The position numbers and the translations under genes were made by a program. From contig CAVYPC010000002.1 in NCBI GenBank assembly GCA_963770315.1, positions 992,001 through 1,056,000 of the forward strand: a stretch of DNA of 64,000 bases, given 5' to 3'. How positions within the stretch are numbered: the stretch's first letter is position 1; each line of letters begins with the position of its first letter. The notes under the pieces were generated by a model, which saw only the letters and a list, made by a program, of their open reading frames with translations, had not been told where the DNA came from and ran no database searches. The DNA comes from VRUE01 sp963770315 (GTDB lineage: Bacteria; Actinomycetota; Thermoleophilia; Solirubrobacterales; 70-9). This document shows, one piece after another, positions 23,692 through 31,885 of this stretch.

Positions 23692-24679
23692 AGCGGATCA
23701 CCTCCCCGTCCTCGACTTCCCGCACACGACCCTCGTTGAGCAGCAGGTCGGCGTGGCCGATCACCTCCGAGAGGGTGAGGAATGCCTGGGTGACGGCGAC
23801 GTTGCCCCAGATCGCCTGAGCGATCTCGTACCCCGTGCGGGGCCGCTCGGCAATCAGCGCGTAGATTTTCTCCTTGCGCCGCTCGTGCTTGGCGAGGCGC
23901 TCGTCGATCAGCGTCACGTGGTCGACGACCGGCTCGCCGTGGCCGGGGAGGACGATCTCGGCCGGCACCTCACGCGTCGCCTTCATCGACTCGATGTAGG
24001 CGACGAGCGCTTGGGTGCGCTGCGAGGAGCCGTCCAGCGGGCGGGTGATCAGCGGATTGGAGGAGATGTGGGCGATCAGGTGGTCGGCGGCGATCAGGAT
24101 TCGCCGCCGCTCGTCCCAGAAGACGGTGTCCGAGGGGCTATGGCCGGGGCGGTGCAGCGCCTGCAGCGTGCGGTCGCGGAAGGGGATCTCCTCGCCGTCG
24201 GCGAGCGGCCGCGTCACCTCCGCCCTCGAGCCCCAGCCGCGGAAGCTGCGCGAGACGCTCTGCAGGGCGAACGCGACCTCCTGCGGGATGCCGTTGCGCA
24301 GCATCAGCTCAACCGCGAAGGTGTCCTCGCGCTCGGCATCCTCGTTGAAGTTGGCAAGTCGCTCGGCGGCGAGCCCGAGCGCGGCGACCTCGGCGCCGGA
24401 GTGCTCGACGACGATCTCGACCAGGCCGAGGTGGTCGATGTGCTGGTGGGTGAGGATGACCAGCTCGAGGTCGTCGATCGAGTGGCCGCGCTGGGCGAGC
24501 TGGCCCTGCAGCTCGTCGAGCGCCTTGCCCGAGTTCGGACCGGTGTCGATCAGCGTCAGCGGCTCGTCCTCGAGCAGGTAGCAATTGACCCGCCCGACCG
24601 CGAATGGAGTCGGGATGCGGAGGCGGTGGATTCCAGCCAATGCGGCCTGCTCGAGCGCCTCCTCGGGAGTGAGGGTCAC
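23675..24679 (-). CDS. Metallo-beta-lactamase-fold hydrolase
   Basis: 334 residues. Zinc-binding motif THQHIDHLG with H78, H80, D82 and H83; further ligands lie in RPGHSPSDTV and LPGHGEPV. The C-terminal ~75 residues form a winged-helix-like tail, as in the LACTB2/glyoxalase-II-like branch. The substrate cannot be told; thioesters or RNA are possible for this branch. GTG start overlaps the phosphomannomutase stop (GTGA). Confidence 0.88.
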   Translation of the reverse strand: MTLTPEEALEQAALAGIHRLRIPTPFAVGRVNCYLLEDEPLTLIDTGPNSGKALDELQGQLAQRGHSIDDLELVILTHQHIDHLGLVEIVVEHSGAEVAALGLAAERLANFNEDAEREDTFAVELMLRNGIPQEVAFALQSVSRSFRGWGSRAEVTRPLADGEEIPFRDRTLQALHRPGHSPSDTVFWDERRRILIAADHLIAHISSNPLITRPLDGSSQRTQALVAYIESMKATREVPAEIVLPGHGEPVVDHVTLIDERLAKHERRKEKIYALIAERPRTGYEIAQAIWGNVAVTQAFLTLSEVIGHADLLLNEGRVREVEDGEVIRYEATG

Positions 24680-26058
24680 GCCCGGATCAGCCCCAGCACT
24701 TCGTCGCGCTTGGCCTCCATGTCCTCAGGGGAGACGAGCGACTCGAGGTTGAGGCGGAGCAGCGGCTCGGTGTTCGAGGGGCGAACGTTGAAGTGCCATT
24801 CCGGGTAGTCGATCGAGATCCCGTCGAGGCGGCTGAGCTCGCCGTCGGAGTAGCGAGCCGCGATCTCCTCCATCTTCGCCACCGGGTCTGCGACCTCGGA
24901 GTTGATCTCGCCGGAGATGAAGTACTTGGTGCGGAACTCGGCCATCAGCTCGCCGATGGAGCGGCCTTCCTTGGAGAGCAGCTCGAGCATCAGCAGCGCC
25001 GGGATCGTGCCCGAGTCGGCGCACCAGAAGTCGCGGAAGTAGTAGTGGCCGGAGACCTCGCCGCCGAACGCCGCGTTCTCCTCCCGCATCCGTTGCTTGA
25101 AGAAGGCGTGGCCGACCCGCGAGAGGTCCGACCGCCCACCCTCGGCGGCGACCAGGTCGGGCACGGCGCGACTCGAGCGGGGGTCGTAGAGGATGGTGGC
25201 GCCGGGGTTCTTGGCCAGCGCCGCGCGGGCGAGCAGGGCGCAGATGAAATCGCCGTCGCAGAAGGCTCCCTCGCCGTCGATGAAGAAGCAGCGGTCGGCG
25301 TCGCCATCCCAGGCGATGCCGAGGTCGGCGCCGGCCGCGCGCACCCGCGTTTCGATCAGCCGCCGGTTCTTCTCCAGCAGCGGGTTCGGCTCGTGGTCGG
25401 GGAACTCGCCGTCGGGCTCGAAGTACATCTCGTCTAGCTCGAGCCCGAGCCGGCTCAAGATCGGGCCGACCATCGGCCCCGCCATCCCGTTGCCGCCGTC
25501 GACCACGACCTTCATCGGTTTCACCGCGGCGGGATCGATGAACGAGAGGGCGTGCTCGCGGTACTCGTCCCAGATATCGACCTCCTCAAAGGAGCCACCG
25601 CCGGGAGCCGGGCCGAGGCCGGCTTCGATCTCCCGCCGCACGTCGCCGATGCCGGCGTCGCCGGAAAGGGCGAGCGCCCCCTCGCGGATCAGCTTCACGC
25701 CGGTATAGGCCTTCGGGTTGTGGGAGGCGGTGACCATCGCGCCGCCGTCGAGCCCCCGGGAGCCGACCAGGTGGTAGAGCATCTCGGTGGCGACCATGCC
25801 GGCGTCGAGCACCGTCGCCCCCTCGAAGATCAGGCCGTCGCGCAGCTCGGCCGCCATCGACGGTGCGGTCAGGCGCATGTCGCGGCCGAGGCCGACCCGC
25901 AGCTCGCCCGGCCGCTTGCCGCGCAGCCTCGCCAGCACGCGAGCGAAGGCACGCCCGATCGCGAGCGCCGTGGTCTCATCCATCTCCTCGCCGTGCAGGC
26001 CGCGGATGTCGTAAGCCTTGAAGATGCCCGGCGGGGCCAGGGGTGGCTGCTCGCTCAA
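24676..26058 (-). CDS. manB: Phosphomannomutase/phosphoglucomutase
   Basis: 460 residues from TTG at 26058; the start is fixed by the TTGA overlap with the HIT gene and the family N-terminus IFKAYDIRGLHG. Alpha-D-phosphohexomutase with phosphoserine loop TASHNPKAY (S112), metal loop DGDADR (251-256), sugar loop GGEVSGHYYF and phosphate loop RPSNTEPLLRL. It interconverts mannose-6-P and mannose-1-P, or the glucose equivalents, for GDP-mannose and glycans. manB by similarity only; specificity between mannose and glucose is not fixed. Confidence 0.92.
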   Translation of the reverse strand: MSEQPPLAPPGIFKAYDIRGLHGEEMDETTALAIGRAFARVLARLRGKRPGELRVGLGRDMRLTAPSMAAELRDGLIFEGATVLDAGMVATEMLYHLVGSRGLDGGAMVTASHNPKAYTGVKLIREGALALSGDAGIGDVRREIEAGLGPAPGGGSFEEVDIWDEYREHALSFIDPAAVKPMKVVVDGGNGMAGPMVGPILSRLGLELDEMYFEPDGEFPDHEPNPLLEKNRRLIETRVRAAGADLGIAWDGDADRCFFIDGEGAFCDGDFICALLARAALAKNPGATILYDPRSSRAVPDLVAAEGGRSDLSRVGHAFFKQRMREENAAFGGEVSGHYYFRDFWCADSGTIPALLMLELLSKEGRSIGELMAEFRTKYFISGEINSEVADPVAKMEEIAARYSDGELSRLDGISIDYPEWHFNVRPSNTEPLLRLNLESLVSPEDMEAKRDEVLGLIRA

Positions 26059-26543
26059 AATGCTCCTTTCAGCGCCTCGTAGCTCTGCTCCAGCGTCTGC
26101 GGCATGACTTTGGTGTCGGCGATCACCGGCATGAAGTTGGTGTCGCCGCCCCAGCGGGGGACGACGTGGAGGTGGATGTGGTGCTCGACCCCGGCGCCGG
26201 CGACGCGTCCCTGGTTGAAGCCGACGTTGTAGCCGTGCGGGTCGTAGACCTCCTCCAAGCGGCTCATCGCCCGCTGCGCCAGGGATATCATCTCGGTGAC
26301 GGTCTCGCCGGGCAGGTCCTGGATGCGTCCGATGTGCTCGTACGGTGCCACCATCAGGTGTCCGTTGGTGTAGGGGAAGAGGTTGAGGATGACGAAGCAG
26401 CTGCCGCCGCGATGGACGATCAGGTTCGCCGCGTCGTCGTCTGCCGCCGACTTGGCGCAGAAGATGCACTCCTCCTCGTTGTCCTTGGAAGCGTCCTTCA
26501 CGTAGGCGAGGCGCCAGGGCGCCCAGATCCGAAAGTTGGCCAC
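26055..26543 (-). CDS. HIT-family nucleotide hydrolase/phosphorylase
   Basis: 162 residues. The histidine triad HHIHLHVVPRW (H122, H124, H126) is intact, with a zinc-type CxxC (C26, C29) near the N-terminus as in actinobacterial Ap4A-phosphorylase-like HIT proteins. The GTG at 26543 is preceded on the minus strand by TAGCCT 9 bp upstream. Likely acts on dinucleoside polyphosphates or AMP-linked compounds in the cytosol. Coupled to the mutase gene by a TTGA overlap. Confidence 0.93.
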   Translation of the reverse strand: MANFRIWAPWRLAYVKDASKDNEEECIFCAKSAADDDAANLIVHRGGSCFVILNLFPYTNGHLMVAPYEHIGRIQDLPGETVTEMISLAQRAMSRLEEVYDPHGYNVGFNQGRVAGAGVEHHIHLHVVPRWGGDTNFMPVIADTKVMPQTLEQSYEALKGAF

Positions 26544-26555
26544 GAGGGCCGCAGG

Positions 26556-27563
26556 CTACAACCAGCCGCGTTTGCGGAAGTACACGACCATCCCGACCAG
26601 GATCGCGATCATCGCGCCGACCACGATCCAGAACGCGGTCAGGTCCTGCTCCCCCGGCACCTTCACGTTCATCCCCCAGATGCTCGCCAGCAGGGTCAGC
26701 GGCAGGACGATGACGCTGATCGAGGTGAGGACGCGGAGGATGTCGTTGACCCGGTGTGAGATCACCGACTCGTTGGTCTCGGCCAGCGCCTCGACCACCT
26801 CCTTGTAGTTCTCGAGCATGTCCCAGATCCGCTCGTGGGCGTCGACGATGTCGTCGAAGTAAATCTCCAGATCGAGGTCGGTGGCCAGGTAGCGCTGCTT
26901 GACCTTCTCCAGGTCGCGCAGAACCGGCCGCTGCGGCCGGATCACCTTGCGGAAGTTGATGATCTCCTGCTTGACGTTGGAGATGTCGCGCACGACCTCC
27001 TCGGAGCGGCCCTCGAAGATGCCGTCCTCGAGCGCGTCGAGCTTGTTGCCGATCTTGCGCAGCATCGGGAAGCAGTAGTCGAAGCTGTCGTCGACGAGGC
27101 GGTAGAGGAGGTAGCCACTGCCGCGCGAGAAGAGCTGATCGCGCAGCTCCTCCTTCGTCCGGCAGCGCTCGAACAGGTACTCGACTGGCTGCAGTGGCTG
27201 GTTCGGGATCGTGACCACGTAGCCCGGGCCGACGAAGAGGTCGAGCTCGCCGGTGCCGAGGCGGCCGGCCGCGGGGTCGAAGATCGGGAAGTGGAGGACG
27301 ATGAAGAGGTAGTCGTCGTAGATGTCGATCTTCGGCCGCTGGTTGCGTGAGAGGACGTCCTCGAGGTCGAGGGCGTGGAAGTCGAAGTTCTCCTCCAGCC
27401 AGGCGCGCTCGAGCGCGCCTGGGCGCTCGATGTTGACCCAGCGCAGGCCGGAGGAGTCGATCTGCTCGACGTTGGGCGTCTGCGGTTCAGCCTGCGACGC
27501 CGCGGGGATGAGCTCGCCACGCCGGCCAGCCCGTCGCAGCCGTGGTTTCGGAAGGTTCGGCAT
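26556..27563 (-). CDS. corA: CorA-family magnesium/divalent cation transporter
   Basis: 335 residues. Large cytosolic funnel domain, then two C-terminal TM helices with the GMN signature (IWGMNVKVPGEQ, about residues 293-304) that forms the selectivity filter of the pentamer, and a short basic tail. Helix segments such as VISHRVNDILRVLTSISVIVLP match CorA stalks. N-terminal ~35 residues are variable. Stands first in the minus-strand block, divergent from the SAM riboswitch. Confidence 0.95.
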   Translation of the reverse strand: MPNLPKPRLRRAGRRGELIPAASQAEPQTPNVEQIDSSGLRWVNIERPGALERAWLEENFDFHALDLEDVLSRNQRPKIDIYDDYLFIVLHFPIFDPAAGRLGTGELDLFVGPGYVVTIPNQPLQPVEYLFERCRTKEELRDQLFSRGSGYLLYRLVDDSFDYCFPMLRKIGNKLDALEDGIFEGRSEEVVRDISNVKQEIINFRKVIRPQRPVLRDLEKVKQRYLATDLDLEIYFDDIVDAHERIWDMLENYKEVVEALAETNESVISHRVNDILRVLTSISVIVLPLTLLASIWGMNVKVPGEQDLTAFWIVVGAMIAILVGMVVYFRKRGWL

Positions 27564-27712
27564 CGCTCGGGCTCATCGTCTCGTCGGGCATGGCTGGCAC
27601 AGGTTAGACGTGCGCGGCGGAATACGTGGGCAATCGATGCCAGATCGCCGCGGCGATCGGCGATCGAGCCTGGAAAAGGTTGCCCCGAGTCAACCATTTC
27701 TCTATAGTCGAT
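27564..27712. other. Intergenic region between corA and the SAM-riboswitch promoter
   Basis: About 150 bp without a gene. It should hold the corA promoter (minus strand), but no clear -35/-10 pair was identified. Nothing else seen. Confidence 0.4.
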
Positions 27713-27718
27713 CCCACA
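27713..27718 (+). promoter_or_regulatory. -10 box for the riboswitch transcript
   Basis: TATAGT; the expected transcription start 7 bp downstream (27725) is exactly the first base of riboswitch helix P1. No good -35 is visible. Confidence 0.55.
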
Positions 27719-27724
27719 TAAGCG

Positions 27725-27850
27725 CCACATCTAGAGGGGTGGAGGGACTGGCCCGCAGAAGCCCCGGCAACCACCTCGGACCATCGGTTCGAGGGGAGGT
27801 GCCAACTCCAGCAGGTCGCTCGGGATCGTCCGGGGACCTGGAAGATGTGG
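27725..27850 (+). promoter_or_regulatory. SAM-I (S-box) riboswitch
   Basis: P1 is a perfect 8-bp helix, ccacatct (27725-27732) with agatgtgg (27843-27850). The SAM-I core is obvious: ggtggagggactggccc, gaagccccggcaacc and later ggtgccaactccagc. It binds S-adenosylmethionine. The 3' strand of P1 can alternatively pair: tgtgggg (27846-27852) is complementary to ccccaca (27873-27879) in the terminator, giving a normal antiterminator switch. High SAM should stop transcription before the downstream thrC-like gene. Confidence 0.95.
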
Positions 27851-27865
27851 GGGACGTCCGATCGG

Positions 27866-27894
27866 ACCTCTGCCCCACAGGCGGAGGTTTTTTT
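27866..27894 (+). terminator. Riboswitch-controlled intrinsic terminator
   Basis: A 9-bp stem with one G-U pair (acctctgcc 27866-27874, ggcggaggt 27880-27888), 5-nt loop and seven T residues to 27894. It is mutually exclusive with the antiterminator helix. Confidence 0.92.
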
Positions 27895-27920
27895 CTAGGC
27901 AAAAGGAAGAGGTAGATCGG

Positions 27921-29156
27921 ATGTCAGTCGAGAGCTTGAAGTGCAAGGAGTGCGGGGCGACCTATGAGCTCGGCGCGAGCTATGCCTGCGAGAACTGCTT
28001 CGGCCCGCTGGAAGTCGCCTACGACCACTCGGGGCTCGACCCCGCAGAGGCGAAGCGCCGGATCCAGGCGGGCTCGCAGGGAATCTGGCGCTACGCCGAC
28101 TTCCTGCCGTTCACGGGTCGCCCGGGCGACCCGCTCGAGCCCGGCTTGACGCCGCTGCTTCGGGCCGACCGACTGGCGGAGCGCCTTGGCCTCGATGCCG
28201 AGGTCTGGATCAAGAACGATGCTGCCAACCCGACTCACTCGTTCAAGGACAGGGTGGTCGCCGTCGCCGTCGCGAAGGCGCGGGAGCTCGGCTTCGAGAC
28301 CGTCGCCTGCGCCTCCACCGGCAACCTGGCCAACGCGGTCGCCGCCCACGCGGCCGCGGCCGGTCTCGAGTCCTACGTCCTCGTTCCGGCCAATCTCGAG
28401 GAGCAGAAGCTGCTCGCCACCGGGATCTACGGCACCAACCTGGTCGGCGTTCGCGGCAACTACGACGACGTCAACAGGCTCTGCACGCAGCTTGCCGAAA
28501 CCCGCCCCTGGGCCTTCGTCAACGTCAACCTGCGCCCCTACTACGCCGAGGGGTCTAAGACGCTCGCTTACGAGACGGCCGAGCAGCTCGGCTGGGAGCT
28601 GCCGGACCGGGTCGTCTGCCCGATCGCCTCCGGCTCGCTCTTCACCAAGGTCGGGCGCGGCTTTCAGGAGTGGCTCGACCTGGGGCTGGTCGAGGGTACC
28701 CAGCCGGTCTTCAACGGCGCCCAGGCGCTCGGCTGCAGCCCGGTGGCAACCGCTTTCGCCGAGGGCTGGGACGTCTGCAAGCCGCAGAAGCCGGAGACGA
28801 TTGCCAAGAGCCTGGCGATCGGCGACCCGGCGGACGGCCCCTACGCGCTGGAGCAGGCACGGCGCACCGGCGGCGCGATCGACTCGGTCACCGACGAGGA
28901 GATCCGCGCCGGCATCCGCCTCCTGGCCGAGACGACGGGGATCTTCACCGAGACCGCCGGCGGGGTGACGATCGGCGTCCTGGCAAAGCTGGCGGAGCGG
29001 GGCGACATCGCCAGCGGGGAGCGGGTCGTCATCTACATCACCGGCGAGGGCCTGAAGACGCTCGACGCCGCTCGCGATAGCTTCCGCATGCACGAAATCG
29101 ACCCCGATCTCGACAGCTTCGAGTCCGAGTTCGCACACCAGGAGGTAGTCGTCTAG
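27921..29156 (+). CDS. thrC: Threonine-synthase-like PLP enzyme under SAM riboswitch control
   Basis: 411 residues. An N-terminal zinc ribbon (C8, C11, C23, C26) precedes a fold-type II PLP domain: PLP lysine K109 in NPTHSFKDRV, phosphate loop ASTGNLANAVAAHAA, and the C-terminal TETAGGVTIGVLAKL. By family it converts O-phosphohomoserine to threonine. GGAAGAGG lies 9 bp before the ATG. The SAM riboswitch upstream and the sulfur carrier downstream (1-bp overlap) are odd for threonine synthesis. An alternative is a phosphohomoserine-dependent homocysteine synthase; thrC is by similarity only. Confidence 0.88.
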   Translation: MSVESLKCKECGATYELGASYACENCFGPLEVAYDHSGLDPAEAKRRIQAGSQGIWRYADFLPFTGRPGDPLEPGLTPLLRADRLAERLGLDAEVWIKNDAANPTHSFKDRVVAVAVAKARELGFETVACASTGNLANAVAAHAAAAGLESYVLVPANLEEQKLLATGIYGTNLVGVRGNYDDVNRLCTQLAETRPWAFVNVNLRPYYAEGSKTLAYETAEQLGWELPDRVVCPIASGSLFTKVGRGFQEWLDLGLVEGTQPVFNGAQALGCSPVATAFAEGWDVCKPQKPETIAKSLAIGDPADGPYALEQARRTGGAIDSVTDEEIRAGIRLLAETTGIFTETAGGVTIGVLAKLAERGDIASGERVVIYITGEGLKTLDAARDSFRMHEIDPDLDSFESEFAHQEVVV

Positions 29157-29428
29157 TGGCCGTCACCGTGAAGATTCCGACCCAGCTGCGCGCCGCGACC
29201 GGAGGGGAGGCGGAGGTCGAGGTCTCCGGCTCGACCGTGGGCGAGGTGCTCGACGCAGTCTTCGATGCCTACGGCGACCTGCGCGAGCGGATCACCCAGG
29301 ACGGCGACCTGCGTCGCTTCGTCAACGTCTACGTCAGCGGCGAGGACATCCGCTTCCAGGAGGGCCTGCAGACGCAGATCAGCGAAGGCGACGAGGTGAC
29401 CATCCTTCCCGCCGTCGCCGGCGGCTGA
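29156..29428 (+). CDS. MoaD/CysO-like ubiquitin-fold sulfur carrier protein
   Basis: 90 residues, beta-grasp pattern, ending in the diagnostic Gly-Gly (VAGG). In this family the C-terminal glycine is adenylated and converted to a thiocarboxylate that donates sulfide to molybdopterin, thiamin, cysteine (CysO) or homocysteine. GTG start overlaps the last base of the thrC-like stop (TAGTG), so the two proteins are made together. No adenylating E1-like enzyme or Mec peptidase is in the window. Confidence 0.92.
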   Translation: MAVTVKIPTQLRAATGGEAEVEVSGSTVGEVLDAVFDAYGDLRERITQDGDLRRFVNVYVSGEDIRFQEGLQTQISEGDEVTILPAVAGG

Positions 29429-29510
29429 GCTCCCACCGGTTTGACTCGCGGAGCAAGGGCCGGGTAGGCTCGGCTCCGAGCAAACTACTCAAATAATTGA
29501 AAGGAGTCGA

Positions 29511-31061
29511 GTGGCCGGGGACTCTGCGGTTGATGGGGCGGGTGCGCAGGTCGCTGCTGGGTCTCGCGACTCCAAGGCCGGTGCCGGCTGGGAGTGCGAG
29601 GGGGGCAGCGCCTACAAAGAGCTCGCCCGCCGCCATTCCCACCGCTTCTCCTGGCTCAATCCGGTGCCGCTGCTGAAGTCGCGCAACGACCGTGTGGCGA
29701 GGGCGCTCGGCGATCCCACCGACGAGCGCCGCAAGGCGTGGATGAAGGCGCTCGACCCAAGCGGCGGCTCGGACCTCCTGGTCAATCGCGCCGTTGCCGG
29801 CGGCACCGCCTCCTTCCTCGTCGTCGGCGACACCGGCGAGGGCGACGAATCGCAGTTCGCCGTCGTCCCGCCGCTGCTGAGCCAGGCGGAGGGGACCGAC
29901 TTCATGTTCATCTGCAGCGACGTGATCTATCCCGCGGGCGGCGTGGAGGAATACGAGGACAAGTTCTTCTGGCCCTACCAGGAATATCCGGGCGCGATCT
30001 ACGCCGTCCCCGGCAATCACGACTGGTACGACGACTGCACTGCGTTCATGCACTGGTTTTGCGGGGCTGCGGGTGCGCCCCCGGCGCCCTCGCCGGGGCT
30101 CTCGCCGAAGCGCTGGCTGCGCCGGCTGCTGTGGCGCCGTCCGCCGCACCCGAGTCCCACCAGGCTGGCGGAGATGGAGACCTTCGACATGCCCGGCCAA
30201 CCCGGCCCCTATTTCGCGATCGACACCGGCCCGCTGCTGTTGGTCGGGATCGACACCGGGATCATCGGCGGCATCGATGCCGAGCAGGCCACTTGGTTGA
30301 AGCGGATATCGCGCCAGTCCGCCAAGCCGAAGATCCTCTTGACCGGCAAGCCGCTCTACGTCGACGGCGAGCGGCACCCGGGCAGGATCGAGAACAGCGA
30401 GGAGACCGTCGACGAGATCGTCACTGCGGCCGAGCACAACTACATCGCCGCGATCGGCGGCGACATCCACAACTACCAGCGCTACCCGGTCAAGCTGGAG
30501 GACGGGCGCACGATGCTCTACCTGGTCTCGGGCGGGGGCGGCGCCTTCATGCACGAGACGCACTCGATCCCCAACCTCGACAAGACCGAGATCGCCGACC
30601 GGGTCAGCGAGGACGAGTTCCGCTGCTACCCGCTGCGCGGCGACTCGCTCTCCCTCTACAGCAAGCTCTATGCGCGCAAGCTCGGTCTCCTCGGCCGGCT
30701 CGGGGGGACGCGCGAGATTCCTCCCGACGAGGCGGCGGCCTTCCTCGGCGAGCGGCTCGGCATCGCGCCGGCGCGGCAGGCCGGAGTCGCAGTGAGCGAG
30801 AGCTCCCGTCGCTCCGGCGAGGTCCTGATGCGGCTCCCGGGCCGTGGCCAGGGCGCTCTCCACATCCCGTTCTCGGAGTGGCTCGACTGGAACAGCGCCC
30901 CTCTCTTCAAGAGCTTCCTGCGGATCGATGCCAGCGGGAAAGAGGTGCGGGTCCGCTGCTTCGGCGCCACCGGCTGTGCGGCGCAGGAGACCGAGCCGCC
31001 GCTCGAGGACGAGCTCGTCTGGACGGCGGGCGGCGGGGCCGGCTGGCAGCTGCCCGACTGA
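29511..31061 (+). CDS. Calcineurin-like metallophosphoesterase
   Basis: 516 residues. Metallophosphoesterase motifs are VVGDTGEG (about 104-111), CSDVIYPAG (about 138-146, with SD in place of GD), PGNHDWYDD (about 168-176) and GGDIHNYQRY (about 318-327). No signal peptide is seen; a basic, proline-rich insert (about 188-220) interrupts the domain and a ~150-residue C-terminal region is unassigned. Excellent ribosome-binding site AAAGGAG, 5-6 bp before the GTG at 29511. Substrate unknown. Confidence 0.88.
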   Translation: MAGDSAVDGAGAQVAAGSRDSKAGAGWECEGGSAYKELARRHSHRFSWLNPVPLLKSRNDRVARALGDPTDERRKAWMKALDPSGGSDLLVNRAVAGGTASFLVVGDTGEGDESQFAVVPPLLSQAEGTDFMFICSDVIYPAGGVEEYEDKFFWPYQEYPGAIYAVPGNHDWYDDCTAFMHWFCGAAGAPPAPSPGLSPKRWLRRLLWRRPPHPSPTRLAEMETFDMPGQPGPYFAIDTGPLLLVGIDTGIIGGIDAEQATWLKRISRQSAKPKILLTGKPLYVDGERHPGRIENSEETVDEIVTAAEHNYIAAIGGDIHNYQRYPVKLEDGRTMLYLVSGGGGAFMHETHSIPNLDKTEIADRVSEDEFRCYPLRGDSLSLYSKLYARKLGLLGRLGGTREIPPDEAAAFLGERLGIAPARQAGVAVSESSRRSGEVLMRLPGRGQGALHIPFSEWLDWNSAPLFKSFLRIDASGKEVRVRCFGATGCAAQETEPPLEDELVWTAGGGAGWQLPD

Positions 31062-31093
31062 GCTGAAGCAACGTCCTCGCCGGCGGGCAGGGA

Positions 31094-31099
31094 TAATCC
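31094..31099 (+). promoter_or_regulatory. Candidate -10 box of the cytidylyltransferase gene
   Basis: TAATCC (or GATAAT two bases earlier) lies 6 bp before GTG 31106 with no Shine-Dalgarno sequence. It is inside a small GGGAT/ATCCC palindrome. Confidence 0.4.
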
Positions 31100-31105
31100 C
31101 GCCCA

Positions 31106-31885
31106 GTGATGCCTATGCCTCCTGTAGCGATCCTCTGCGGCGGGCGCGGCACCCGCCTGCGCGAGCGGACCGAGTCGGTGCCCAAGGCTCTGGTCGAGAT
31201 CGGCGGCCGGCCGATCCTCTGGCACGTGATCGGGATCTACGCGGCGCAGGGCTTCGAGCGCTTCCTGCTCGCCACCGGCTATCTCGGCGAAGCCGTCGCG
31301 GAGTTCGTCGCCGACGAGCCATGGCCCGGCGGCGTCACGGTCGAGTGCCTCGACACCGGCCTCGACACGCCCACCGGAGGGCGGATTGCGCACCTCGGCG
31401 AGCGCCTTGGCGGCGAGACCTTCTGCGCCACCTACGCCGACGGCGTCGCCGACATCGACCTCGCCCGGCTGCTGTCCTTCCACGCCAAGCACGGCAGCCT
31501 GGCGACGATGACGGTGGTGCGGCCCGATCTGCAGTGGGGGGTCGCCGAGCTGGGCCCCGGGGACCGGATCGAGGGCTTCGCCGAGAAGCCGCGCAGCGAG
31601 CACTGGATCAACGGCGGCTTCTTCTGCTTCGAGCCTGGCGCGCTCGCCTATCTCGACGCCGAGAGCGTGCTCGAGCGCGAGCCGCTGGCGCGGCTCGCCT
31701 CCGACGGTCAGCTCCGCGCCCACCGCCACGAGGGCTTCTGGGACTGCATGGACACCTACAAGGACGCCGTGGTGCTCAACGATCTCTGGGCCTCTGGCGA
31801 AGCGCCGTGGCGCCCCTACCTCGCCGATTGCAGCGTTGTCCCCACCGGAGTGGGGAAAAAGCGACAATCGGCGGTGCCGCAATGA
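31106..31885 (+). CDS. rfbF: Glucose-1-phosphate cytidylyltransferase-like enzyme
   Basis: 259 residues, the size of RfbF/DdhA. Nucleotidyltransferase signature AILCGGRGTRLRERTESVPKAL at the N-terminus, TYADGVADIDL as the metal-binding DG site, and GGFFCFEPGAL and EGFWDCMDTYKD typical of RfbF. It makes CDP-glucose from CTP and glucose-1-phosphate for 6-deoxysugars. GTG 31106 or the adjacent ATG 31109 may be used. ATGA overlap with the next gene. Confidence 0.9.
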   Translation: MMPMPPVAILCGGRGTRLRERTESVPKALVEIGGRPILWHVIGIYAAQGFERFLLATGYLGEAVAEFVADEPWPGGVTVECLDTGLDTPTGGRIAHLGERLGGETFCATYADGVADIDLARLLSFHAKHGSLATMTVVRPDLQWGVAELGPGDRIEGFAEKPRSEHWINGGFFCFEPGALAYLDAESVLEREPLARLASDGQLRAHRHEGFWDCMDTYKDAVVLNDLWASGEAPWRPYLADCSVVPTGVGKKRQSAVPQ

